The position numbers and the translations under genes were made by a program. A stretch of DNA of 5,119 bases from Planctomycetaceae bacterium. GTDB lineage: Bacteria > Planctomycetota > Planctomycetia > Pirellulales > UBA1268. The notes below the pieces were generated by a model. The model searched no databases and was not told where the DNA came from. It was given only the letters and a program-made list of their open reading frames with translations. Every line of letters begins with the position of its first letter. Position 1 is the stretch's first letter. The stretch covers positions 1 through 5,119 of the forward strand of contig CANETO010000187.1 in NCBI GenBank assembly GCA_947440895.1, written 5' to 3'. Of this stretch, positions 1-5,119 are shown in pieces.

Positions 1-72
1 CACGCGAGGGCGGCCGCCGAGTTTCCAGTCGATCGGATGGTCGCGGCTGTCATCGCGGCATGCGACGGTTAG
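1..72 (+). CDS. C-terminal tail of a plus-strand gene, possibly a family 4 glycosyltransferase (5' end outside window)
   Basis: Read in frame from base 1, 23 codons end at a TAG (70-72). The tail contains AEFPVDRMVAAVIAAC, and 17 of the 23 third positions are G or C, as expected for coding DNA here. The pattern of an Ala/Arg-rich helix, then Phe, a few residues, Asp-Arg-Met-Val and a hydrophobic alanine-rich end resembles the last helix of many GT-B glycosyltransferases of family 4 (ARxxxxxFSxxRMV type). That family call rests on a short, low-complexity tail recalled from memory and could be wrong; the protein could be another alpha/beta enzyme. The gene converges with fhcA, so it is not part of that operon. 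Its start and catalytic domain lie outside the window. Confidence 0.45.
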   Translation, partial: HARAAAEFPVDRMVAAVIAACDG

Positions 73-223
73 ATCGCATCCACGATAGATCGATCGGCCC
101 AAGCCGCCGGGGGCGGTGAAAGCCTCCGACTCGAGGCGAGGATACGCCGACTCGCTTCGGCTTCCCCCGACCCCCGGCTCCCGAAACGTCCCGCAAAGAG
201 GTGTCAGCAAACCGGGAGGCTCT
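73..223. other. Convergent intergenic region with three short GC hairpins
   Basis: This 151-bp stretch lies between the TAG of the plus-strand partial gene (70-72) and the TAG of fhcA (224-226). It holds three small inverted repeats: 103-117 (CCGCC/GGCGG around GGG, plus a flanking G-U pair), 122-137 (GCCTC/GAGGC, 6-nt loop) and 146-161 (GCCGA/TCGGC, 6-nt loop). None has a T-run after it on either strand, so none is a textbook intrinsic terminator. Together they could slow polymerase from both sides, or termination could be Rho-dependent. A G-quadruplex motif (164-192) is listed separately. No convincing protein start is seen here. Confidence 0.5.
164..192 (-). other. Canonical G-quadruplex motif in the 3' trailer of fhcA
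   Basis: On the minus strand four G-runs are spaced within the usual G3+N1-7 rule: GGG (192-190), 7-nt loop, GGG (182-180), 4-nt loop, GGGGG (175-171), 2-nt loop, GGGGG (168-164). The motif starts about 30 nt after the fhcA stop codon and would lie in the mRNA trailer, where an RNA quadruplex could block exonucleases or aid termination. The pattern is seen directly; any function is inference, and in a G+C-rich genome such runs also arise by chance. Confidence 0.5.
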
Positions 224-1771
224 CTACGCGATCTCGGTTCTGGCGGCGAGCACACGGCCGGACGGGAGCGATCGCAGTTCGCCGTCTTCCGCCACGAGAA
301 TGCCTCCCTTGAAGACCTGCGCCGGCATCGCAAACATCCGCGAGAGATCGGGATCGGGTCGGTAGACCGTGATGTCGGCGTCGGCTCCGACCCCGAGGTG
401 CCCCTTGTGCGGGAGGCCAGCAATCCGCGCGGGAGCTGCCCGCGTGATGATGCAGAGCTCCCGGAGCGAGTATTCGCGGGTGATCCCCGCCAGCGGGCTC
501 CGCTTTCGCACCGCCGGATGGATCCGCGCGAACGCCTCGCGACGGAAGGCCGCGTCACCCAGCAGCCGCATGAGGTGCGGATAGGCGGTGAAGTGTGCGC
601 CGTTGGGATGGTCTGTCGAGAGCACCAGCCGCCAGGGATCGGCGGCCGTGAGAAACCATTCCAGGCCGATGGCCCATTGCCAGGCATGGATGAGGCTCTT
701 TTCCCGGTAGCTGATCGGCAGCACGCCGCAGCCCCCTTCGAGATGCAGATCGTGCGACATCCACGGCACGCCAGTGGCATGGGCCAAGTGCTCTGCGGCG
801 GCGGAGTCGCCCGTCATCGCCACCGTGTCGCCAAAGAGCACCTGGCCAACGTCGAGCGTGAGTTCCGGATGCGTATTGAACCACTCGACGAGCGGCGCCA
901 CCCCCGAGCCGAACGTGTCGGCGTCGAGATCGCCGCCTGTGTAGCTGTGGAACTGCACGTGCGCCAGATGGGCCGGAAGGCCGTCGAACGTCCGCATCGT
1001 CTCCAGCAGCGTCCGCCAGTTGCCCGGCAGGCCGAGGTTGGCGGTGTGGACATGGAGCGGGTGCGGCAATCGAATCGCCTGCACAGCCCGGGCCAGTCGC
1101 TCGAGCATCGTTCGGCCGGTGAGTGCCATGCCCGGCAGCGGCGTGTCGAGATCGCGGTGATCGCCGCGGCGGCCCCGCTTCCAGAATGCCGGCCCACCCG
1201 GATTGGCCACCTTCACTGCCCAGCCCTGACCGGCGTGCACCGCATCGGTAAGGAGCCGTTGCACCTCGCGGCTGCCCTGCTCGTCGCGGGCGCGGTCGAG
1301 AGCCACGAGCACCTCGGCGTCATCGGCCGCCAACAGATAGATTCCCTTGTCGAGGATGGGCAGTTCGGCGAGTTCCAGGTGGGCCACACCGGCGGCTGCG
1401 GTGGCGATCGCCGCATCGAACACGGTCGTGTAGCCGAGCGCCGCGTAGAGGGCGCCTGTGGAGTGGATCGTGGGCACGGCGGCGGGAGAACGGCGGGCGA
1501 GGTGCGGGGCGATCCGCCGGCCCGCATTCACCTTGGGTCCGGCGACATGGCTGTGAAGGTCGACGCCACCGGGCATCACGACCCGGCCGCGGGCATCGAT
1601 CCGTTTGAATCGCTGCGGGTCGGCCGGAGGGGCAACGATCCTGCCGTCTTCCACCCAGAGATCGGCGATGACACCGTCACGGCCGTGGGCGGGATCATGG
1701 ATCGTGCCGCCCGTGATGACGAATCGGTGCGAGTCGGTCGGGTGGTTGTTGACGACGGCAGTCAAGCTCAT
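224..1771 (-). CDS. fhcA: Formyltransferase/hydrolase complex subunit A (formylmethanofuran dehydrogenase subunit A homologue, amidohydrolase fold)
   Basis: This 515-residue protein matches FwdA/FmdA/FhcA, the metal-dependent hydrolase subunit that splits formyl-methanofuran (or a bacterial analogue) into formate and free carrier. It acts in cytoplasmic H4MPT-linked formaldehyde oxidation. Residues 17-65 form the N-terminal beta-sandwich part (ITGGTIHDPAHG, then DLWVEDGRI). The metal site follows: His73-Ser-His75 in PGGVDLHSH; Lys187 in WAVKVANPGG, the expected carboxylated lysine; His240/His242 in LHVHTANLG; His268/His271/His275; and Asp387 in STDHPNGAHF. The C-terminal amidohydrolase beta part ends in GADADITVYRPD. 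The open frame continues upstream to 2188, but that part overlaps fhcB. The chosen ATG (1771-1769) overlaps the fhcB stop as ATGA, has GGAGG six bases before it, and gives the normal family N-terminus. It is the last gene of the operon; fhcD does not follow. Residue roles are from knowledge of the archaeal family. Confidence 0.93.
   Translation of the reverse strand: MSLTAVVNNHPTDSHRFVITGGTIHDPAHGRDGVIADLWVEDGRIVAPPADPQRFKRIDARGRVVMPGGVDLHSHVAGPKVNAGRRIAPHLARRSPAAVPTIHSTGALYAALGYTTVFDAAIATAAAGVAHLELAELPILDKGIYLLAADDAEVLVALDRARDEQGSREVQRLLTDAVHAGQGWAVKVANPGGPAFWKRGRRGDHRDLDTPLPGMALTGRTMLERLARAVQAIRLPHPLHVHTANLGLPGNWRTLLETMRTFDGLPAHLAHVQFHSYTGGDLDADTFGSGVAPLVEWFNTHPELTLDVGQVLFGDTVAMTGDSAAAEHLAHATGVPWMSHDLHLEGGCGVLPISYREKSLIHAWQWAIGLEWFLTAADPWRLVLSTDHPNGAHFTAYPHLMRLLGDAAFRREAFARIHPAVRKRSPLAGITREYSLRELCIITRAAPARIAGLPHKGHLGVGADADITVYRPDPDLSRMFAMPAQVFKGGILVAEDGELRSLPSGRVLAARTEIA
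1768..1771 (-). promoter_or_regulatory. ATGA stop/start overlap coupling fhcB to fhcA
   Basis: The fhcA ATG (1771-1769) and the fhcB TGA (1770-1768) share bases in the string ATGA. This is a typical translational coupling junction and supports both the start of fhcA and co-expression of two subunits of one complex in fixed ratio. Confidence 0.9.
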
Positions 1772-3102
1772 GGCCGGCCTCCAGCGGCGGAGAGGCCGCG
1801 CGCGAGCCGCACGGCGGCGGTGAGATCGACGAGCAGTTCCCGCAGCGGTGCCGCGGTGGCCGTCTGGTGCGGCGTGAGCACGACACGACGGCCATCCTCG
1901 CGGAGCATCGTGCCGCTGGTGGCGATCAGTCCGCTCGCGCAGCGGAGCTGAACCGTCTGGCCGAATGGCCGCAGCACCGGTTCCTGGGCGTCGCAGATCC
2001 GGACGAGTGAGAGAGCATCGCCACGGTCCGCGATGGCCTGTTCGAGCAGGCCGCTCAGCCGCCCCATGACGACGACTGCATCCACTTCGCCCCGGTCGAT
2101 CAGTCGTCGGGCATCGGACTCCGCCGGCAAAAACAGCCCTCCCATCCGGTCGGCACGAGCAATCCCTCCGGCCGCTCCGTACCGCCACGTGCAGACGGCC
2201 GCGGCACCCGCGGCATTGGCACCGCCATCTGCCAGTCCGCCGCCGAGCGGAATCTGGAACGCGGGCTTTTCATGCGTGATCGTCCGGATCAGATGGACGA
2301 TGCTCCACGACTCCAGTCCGACCGGATCATCGCTACTGCTCGTGACGATCGCGACACAGTTGGCCGCGTGAATCAGTTCGTGCAATTCTGCGCAGACGAT
2401 TGCCAGCCGCTCATCGAGGGTGTCGGGAACATGCCGGCCGGCGATCCGCAGTTGCAGACAGCGGGCCGCCTCCACGGCAAGATCGCCGGCAAGCACCAGA
2501 TGGCGATGGGTGGCCCCGTCGGGCAATACGCTGTCGGGGCCGACCGCGACGGTCCGGCGCCACCGGCCGTCGGCCAGTGGCAGAGCGACAAACCGTTCGA
2601 GGAACCGAGGATGGGAGCCGGCGGGATCGCAGTTCCAGAAGACGACAAGATCGGCCCGGTCACGGAGCTCCTCCCAGACGGCGGTCACCTCGCCGGCCCG
2701 CGCGATCGTGGGCCCGGCGGCCTGGGCTGATTCAGGCAGGCCAGCATCGACCGCGGCGCCGATAAGTTCGGCGAGGTCGCAGGCGGCGGTGATTGCCTCG
2801 AGCGTGCCGCTGGCCAGACCCGTGACGAGCACACGCCGGGCCGACGAGAGCATCTCCACGGCCCGCTGCAGGGCAATGCCCAGGGGGAGCGAGCGAGCGT
2901 TCTCCCACGCCTCCGGTGGTGGGCTGCCTCCAGGCGGAACACGATCGCAGGCGAGCGCCGCGGTGATCGCTTTACGGCCGGGGACGCACGCCCGGTCCAC
3001 GCGGTCGCCGTTGATCAGGATGTCGTCGCAGAGCAGCGGGCAGGCGGTGCAGACGCACTGCCCCGCACCCGTTCCGCTGGAATCTGTCGACGGCTGCTTC
3101 AC
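1768..3102 (-). CDS. fhcB: Formyltransferase/hydrolase complex subunit B (formylmethanofuran dehydrogenase subunit B homologue)
   Basis: This 444-residue protein resembles FwdB/FmdB, the molybdopterin-oxidoreductase-like subunit of archaeal formylmethanofuran dehydrogenase, at about the usual family length. The N-terminus has Cys18-x2-Cys21-x3-Cys25 followed by Cys39 (CTACPLLCDD...RACVPG), the layout of the archaeal [4Fe-4S] ligands. Residues 111-166 carry the family signature running from AELIGAAVD to RADLVVFWNCDPAGSHPR. In archaeal enzymes a Cys (or Sec) in a CHGP-like motif binds Mo/W between these points. Here the matching stretch (121-131) reads GLPESAQAAGP, without Cys, so a redox active site is unlikely. 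That fits bacterial FhcB, thought to have a structural role. The ending ATSGTMLREDGRRVVL (about 390-410) resembles the family C-terminal beta part. The start is GTG (3102-3100), overlapping the upstream stop; no clear Shine-Dalgarno precedes it, so translation probably depends on coupling. The motif comparison is from memory. Confidence 0.9.
   Translation of the reverse strand: MKQPSTDSSGTGAGQCVCTACPLLCDDILINGDRVDRACVPGRKAITAALACDRVPPGGSPPPEAWENARSLPLGIALQRAVEMLSSARRVLVTGLASGTLEAITAACDLAELIGAAVDAGLPESAQAAGPTIARAGEVTAVWEELRDRADLVVFWNCDPAGSHPRFLERFVALPLADGRWRRTVAVGPDSVLPDGATHRHLVLAGDLAVEAARCLQLRIAGRHVPDTLDERLAIVCAELHELIHAANCVAIVTSSSDDPVGLESWSIVHLIRTITHEKPAFQIPLGGGLADGGANAAGAAAVCTWRYGAAGGIARADRMGGLFLPAESDARRLIDRGEVDAVVVMGRLSGLLEQAIADRGDALSLVRICDAQEPVLRPFGQTVQLRCASGLIATSGTMLREDGRRVVLTPHQTATAAPLRELLVDLTAAVRLARGLSAAGGRP
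1778..1782 (-). promoter_or_regulatory. Shine-Dalgarno site of fhcA
   Basis: GGAGG on the minus strand, six bases before the ATG of fhcA and inside the end of fhcB. It is the strongest ribosome-binding match near any start in this open frame and decides the start at 1771 over the longer frame reaching 2188. Confidence 0.8.
3099..3102 (-). promoter_or_regulatory. GTGA stop/start overlap coupling the DUF1080 gene to fhcB
   Basis: The fhcB GTG start (3102-3100) and the TGA stop of the DUF1080 gene (3101-3099) overlap. Upstream sequence (GGGTGCTGCCAAAGTC) has no good Shine-Dalgarno site, so ribosomes ending the DUF1080 frame probably restart here. This ties fhcB expression to the secreted-protein gene. 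Confidence 0.85.
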
Positions 3103-4139
3103 GACTTTGGCAGCACCCAGATATTCCGGTAGCGGACCGGATTGCCATGGTTCTGCAGGTGCAGTGGACCCTTCGTTGCCTCCTGCGTCAGGGTACCGCC
3201 GGGCGTGATTCCCCGCACTTCGACGTTGTTGTGAATCACGGTGCCGTTGTGCCGCACGGTCATCCGGGCGTTGGACACCTTCTTGTCACCTTCAAACCGC
3301 GGTGCGGTGACGTCGATGTCGTAGGTCTGCCAGGCCAGAGGCGGCAGGCACATGTTCACAAACGGCGCTGCAGCCTGATAGATGCCGCCGCACTCGTTGT
3401 CTTTCCCCTCGAGGCCGAAGCTGTCGAGCATTTGGGTTTCGTAGGAGCCCATCACGTAGGCGCCGCTGTTGCCCCGTCCCTGTCCACGATCCTTCGGTTG
3501 GTAGGGCAGGCGAAACTCGATGTGCCAGCGGGCGTCGCCAAAACTGTCCTTGGTGGTGACGCCCTCCATCAGCAGGCCATCTTCCGAGACGCGGCCATCG
3601 GCGAGCTTGGAGGTGTCGGTGCTCGTGCCGGTGCCGTCATAGATCACGATCGCGCCCTGAGGCGGCTTCTCGCCGAGCGTGGCACTGCTGCGGTTGACCT
3701 TGGCAAACCTGCCCGCCTCGCGGCCTGCACCGGAGAACGTGATGAACTCACCCTTGCGGATCTCCGCCGTATGGGAGTTGCCCTCCCAGTCGACGGCCTT
3801 GATCTTCACCACGGCTGCGTCGCCCTCTCCCTCGCGGACGCCAGTGCCCGTGACCTTATTCGGTGGCGTCCAGCCGTCGCCGGGCAGTCCACCCGGATAG
3901 GCGACCACGTCGAACTTGCCGTCGCCAAGCGCGATCACCTGCACACCGAATGGCATCGACTGCCCGTCCACCGCGATCGTGCCTGCGTATTCACCTTGAA
4001 AAGGGAAGTCGGCGTCCGTCTTCGCCGGGTCGGCATAGGCGGGGTTGCTCGTGGGGGCGGCCGACGCGACAGGAAGGCGGACGACACTCAGGCCGACCAG
4101 CAGGGCGGCAGACAGCATGAATCGGAGGGACCGTTGCAT
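3099..4139 (-). CDS. Secreted DUF1080 (3-keto-disaccharide hydrolase domain) protein
   Basis: A 346-residue exported protein. Residues 1-27 form a signal peptide: MQRSLR, a hydrophobic core (about 8-20), and a likely signal peptidase I cut after Ala-Ser-Ala27. Residues about 44-150 form a beta-rich N-terminal domain (FQGEYAGTIAVDGQ, LPGDGW) of a kind often fused to DUF1080 in planctomycetes. Residues about 160-344 form the DUF1080 concanavalin-like jelly roll, shown by WHIEFRLPY, GRGNSGAYVMGSYETQMLDS, AWQTYDIDVTAPRF and GPLHLQNHGNPVRYRNIWV. Some family members cleave 3-keto-glycosides; others are unassigned, so the substrate here is unknown. Cys250 and Cys264 could form a disulfide outside the cytoplasm. 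The ATG at 4139 is chosen for the signal peptide and the AGGAG seven bases upstream. The gene overlaps fhcB by four bases, which is unusual for a secreted carbohydrate-active protein. Confidence 0.9.
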   Translation of the reverse strand: MQRSLRFMLSAALLVGLSVVRLPVASAAPTSNPAYADPAKTDADFPFQGEYAGTIAVDGQSMPFGVQVIALGDGKFDVVAYPGGLPGDGWTPPNKVTGTGVREGEGDAAVVKIKAVDWEGNSHTAEIRKGEFITFSGAGREAGRFAKVNRSSATLGEKPPQGAIVIYDGTGTSTDTSKLADGRVSEDGLLMEGVTTKDSFGDARWHIEFRLPYQPKDRGQGRGNSGAYVMGSYETQMLDSFGLEGKDNECGGIYQAAAPFVNMCLPPLAWQTYDIDVTAPRFEGDKKVSNARMTVRHNGTVIHNNVEVRGITPGGTLTQEATKGPLHLQNHGNPVRYRNIWVLPKS

Positions 4140-4146
4140 GGTAAAA

Positions 4147-4151
4147 CTCCT
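4147..4151 (-). promoter_or_regulatory. Shine-Dalgarno site of the DUF1080 gene
   Basis: AGGAG on the minus strand, seven bases before the ATG at 4139-4137. Spacing and strength are near ideal and confirm the signal-peptide start. It is likely the main ribosome entry site for the coupled three-gene operon. Confidence 0.8.
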
Positions 4152-4202
4152 AAAGGGGTGAAGCGATAAGTATGCGCCAAAACCGGCAGGGATGGGAGGG
4201 AA

Positions 4203-4224
4203 CGGCGAAAGCCCGACGAAAGCC
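4203..4224 (-). repeat. Two-copy 11-bp tandem repeat in the leader region of the DUF1080-fhcBA operon
   Basis: On the minus strand GGCTTTCGTCG is followed directly by GGCTTTCGCCG, 10 of 11 positions equal. It lies between the MFS stop (4243) and the DUF1080 start, about 65-85 bp before that start. An 11-bp unit is close to one helical turn, so it could be a two-site protein-binding element, but no known operator is recognised and two copies may be chance. No convincing -35/-10 pair could be placed in this gap; CATACT (minus strand, near 4172) is the only weak -10-like hexamer. Confidence 0.4.
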
Positions 4225-4242
4225 AGAAAGGCCCCCAGATTT

Positions 4243-5119
4243 TTACCGGCCGGGATTGGTCGCCGGGCATTGGATGCGTTCGACGCGGCCCACGACGAAT
4301 CCGTAGCAGATGGCGCCGAGGATGGCGGTGATGCCGATGTAGGTGATTGCCGGCCGGAAGTCGTCGCCTTGCACCAGCAGTCCGATCACGATCGGCACGG
4401 TCACCGACGCGAGGTTTCCAATGAAGTTGAACATGCCGCCGGTGAGCCCGATCAGACGTTCCGGCGCGATGGCCGAAACCAGCGACCAGGTGATCGAAGC
4501 CAGACCGTTGCCGAAGAAGGCGACCGCGAGGCAGGCGATCACAAGCGTCGGGCTCTCGACGTAATTGGCGCCGATGATGCTCGACGAGATCAGCAGTCCG
4601 GAGATGATGGGCAGCTTGCGGGCCACGCCCAGGGAATAGCCTCGGCGGACCAGCAGGTCGGAGAGAAAACCAGAGCAGAGCACGCCGAGGAAGGCGGCGA
4701 GGAACGGCACCGAGGCGAGGAAGCCCGCCTTGATGAAGTCCATCCCGCGATATTTCACGAGGTAGGTGGGGAACCAGGTGAGAAAAAACCAGAGCGTGGA
4801 GTTGAGGCAGAACTGCCCGAGGTAGATGCCCCAGAGCTTGCGATTGTTGAGCACGGCCATCAGGTCGCCCGGTTGGAAAGCGGCGCGGCTGCGGTTGCGC
4901 TGATCGAGATCGACGAGGCCGCCCCCCTGCTGGATGAGCGCGATCTCCGCGGCATTGGCACCGGCAAACTCTTTCGGTTCCCGGTAGACGGCATACCAGA
5001 TCGCCGCCCAGAGAATGCCGACACCGCCGGTGACGACGAAGACCATCTGCCAGCCAAAAGACTGCTGCAGGGCGACGAGCACGGGAGTGAGAAAGGCGAG
5101 GCCGACGAATTGCCCGGAG
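4243..5119 (-). CDS. MFS transporter of the anion:cation symporter type, glucarate/galactarate-transporter-like (5' end outside window)
   Basis: The last 291 residues of an inner-membrane transporter are present; roughly the first 150 are missing beyond the right edge, judging by the usual length of about 440. The frame is open to the edge, so the GTG at 5082 is internal and not the start. Visible parts, numbered from the edge, are probable TM5 (1-18), TM6 (24-45, FVVTGGVGILWAAIWYAVYR), a loop with YREPKEF and an IQQGGG element, TM7 (about 95-120, STLWFFLTWFPTYLVKYRGM), TM8 (131-152), the MFS motif GFLSDLLVRRG (150-160), and TM9 to TM12 ending near 277. The loop, FFLTWFPTYLV and GLTGGMFNFIGNLASVTVPIVIG resemble the GudP/GarP branch that imports sugar acids with protons; the real substrate is unknown. 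It lies upstream of the DUF1080 gene on the same strand, 103 bp away, so shared transcription is possible but not shown. Confidence 0.88.
   Translation of the reverse strand, partial: SGQFVGLAFLTPVLVALQQSFGWQMVFVVTGGVGILWAAIWYAVYREPKEFAGANAAEIALIQQGGGLVDLDQRNRSRAAFQPGDLMAVLNNRKLWGIYLGQFCLNSTLWFFLTWFPTYLVKYRGMDFIKAGFLASVPFLAAFLGVLCSGFLSDLLVRRGYSLGVARKLPIISGLLISSSIIGANYVESPTLVIACLAVAFFGNGLASITWSLVSAIAPERLIGLTGGMFNFIGNLASVTVPIVIGLLVQGDDFRPAITYIGITAILGAICYGFVVGRVERIQCPATNPGR

Noticed and set aside
1..53. Possible minus-strand gene start (ATG at 53-51, MTAATIRSTGNS) and another open minus-strand frame reaching the left edge, as a candidate fhcD
   Set aside because: There is no Shine-Dalgarno site, the residues do not resemble the start of formyltransferase FhcD, and the plus strand gives a better coding reading ending at 72.
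116..1951. Plus-strand 611-codon open frame opposite fhcA and the end of fhcB
   Set aside because: It is antisense to two clear family matches, has an Arg/His/Gly/Pro-rich composition with no recognisable domain, and is explained by stop-codon scarcity in G+C-rich DNA.
1772..2188. N-terminal extension of fhcA by 139 residues
   Set aside because: The extension overlaps fhcB, is Arg-rich and low in complexity, and the internal ATG has a GGAGG site and gives the normal family N-terminus.
3147..4169. Plus-strand 340-codon open frame opposite the DUF1080 gene
   Set aside because: It is a mirror of the DUF1080 reading frame with no family motif or ribosome-binding site, while the minus strand has a signal peptide and conserved motifs.
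4140..4242. Sigma-54-like match (minus strand TGGC...GC with the right spacing, about 4210-4226) and an intrinsic terminator after the MFS gene
   Set aside because: Only the core dinucleotides of the sigma-54 consensus match, and it coincides with the tandem repeat. The possible hairpin near GGCTTTCGCC has only three base pairs and no T-run.
4243..5082. Start of the MFS gene at the GTG at 5082
   Set aside because: The frame is open to the window edge and the residues before it (SGQFVGLAFLTP) continue a transmembrane segment of the family, so the true start lies outside.

Overview
The window looks like part of a planctomycete chromosome. It is G+C-rich, and it carries bacterial homologues of the archaeal formylmethanofuran dehydrogenase subunits A and B (the Fhc type used for tetrahydromethanopterin-linked C1 transfer) next to a secreted DUF1080 (3-keto-disaccharide hydrolase domain) protein. 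That mix is typical of Planctomycetota. The assignment is an inference from gene content; no rRNA or other phylogenetic marker is present.

Layout. Four genes lie on the minus strand, in the order of transcription from right to left: a 5'-truncated MFS anion/sugar-acid transporter (4243-5119); a gap of about 103 bp with a good Shine-Dalgarno site and an 11-bp tandem repeat; a secreted DUF1080 protein (3099-4139); fhcB (1768-3102); and fhcA (224-1771). The last three are joined by two 4-base start/stop overlaps (GTGA and ATGA), so they form a translationally coupled operon. At the far left, a plus-strand reading frame ends at 72. Its C-terminal tail resembles that of family 4 glycosyltransferases. 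It converges with fhcA, leaving a 151-bp convergent intergenic region (73-223) with three short GC hairpins and a canonical G-quadruplex motif on the minus strand.

How the genes may work together. FhcA and FhcB would be two of the four subunits of the formyltransferase/hydrolase complex, which releases formate from the formyl group delivered from H4MPT through a methanofuran-like carrier. FhcA keeps the expected metal-site residues. FhcB lacks a recognisable active-site cysteine for Mo/W-pterin, which fits a hydrolase rather than a redox dehydrogenase, yet it still has the N-terminal CxxCxxxC...C motif. fhcC and fhcD are not downstream, because the operon ends after fhcA and meets a convergent gene; they are either upstream beyond the window or elsewhere. 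The unusual point is the tight coupling of a secreted carbohydrate-active protein, next to a sugar-acid-type transporter, with formaldehyde-oxidation subunits. One reading is that breakdown of a methylated or otherwise C1-releasing carbohydrate is linked to C1 detoxification; this is a hypothesis only.

No CRISPR array, tRNA, rRNA, insertion sequence or defence system is visible. The very long plus-strand frames opposite fhcA and the DUF1080 gene are G+C-driven shadows.
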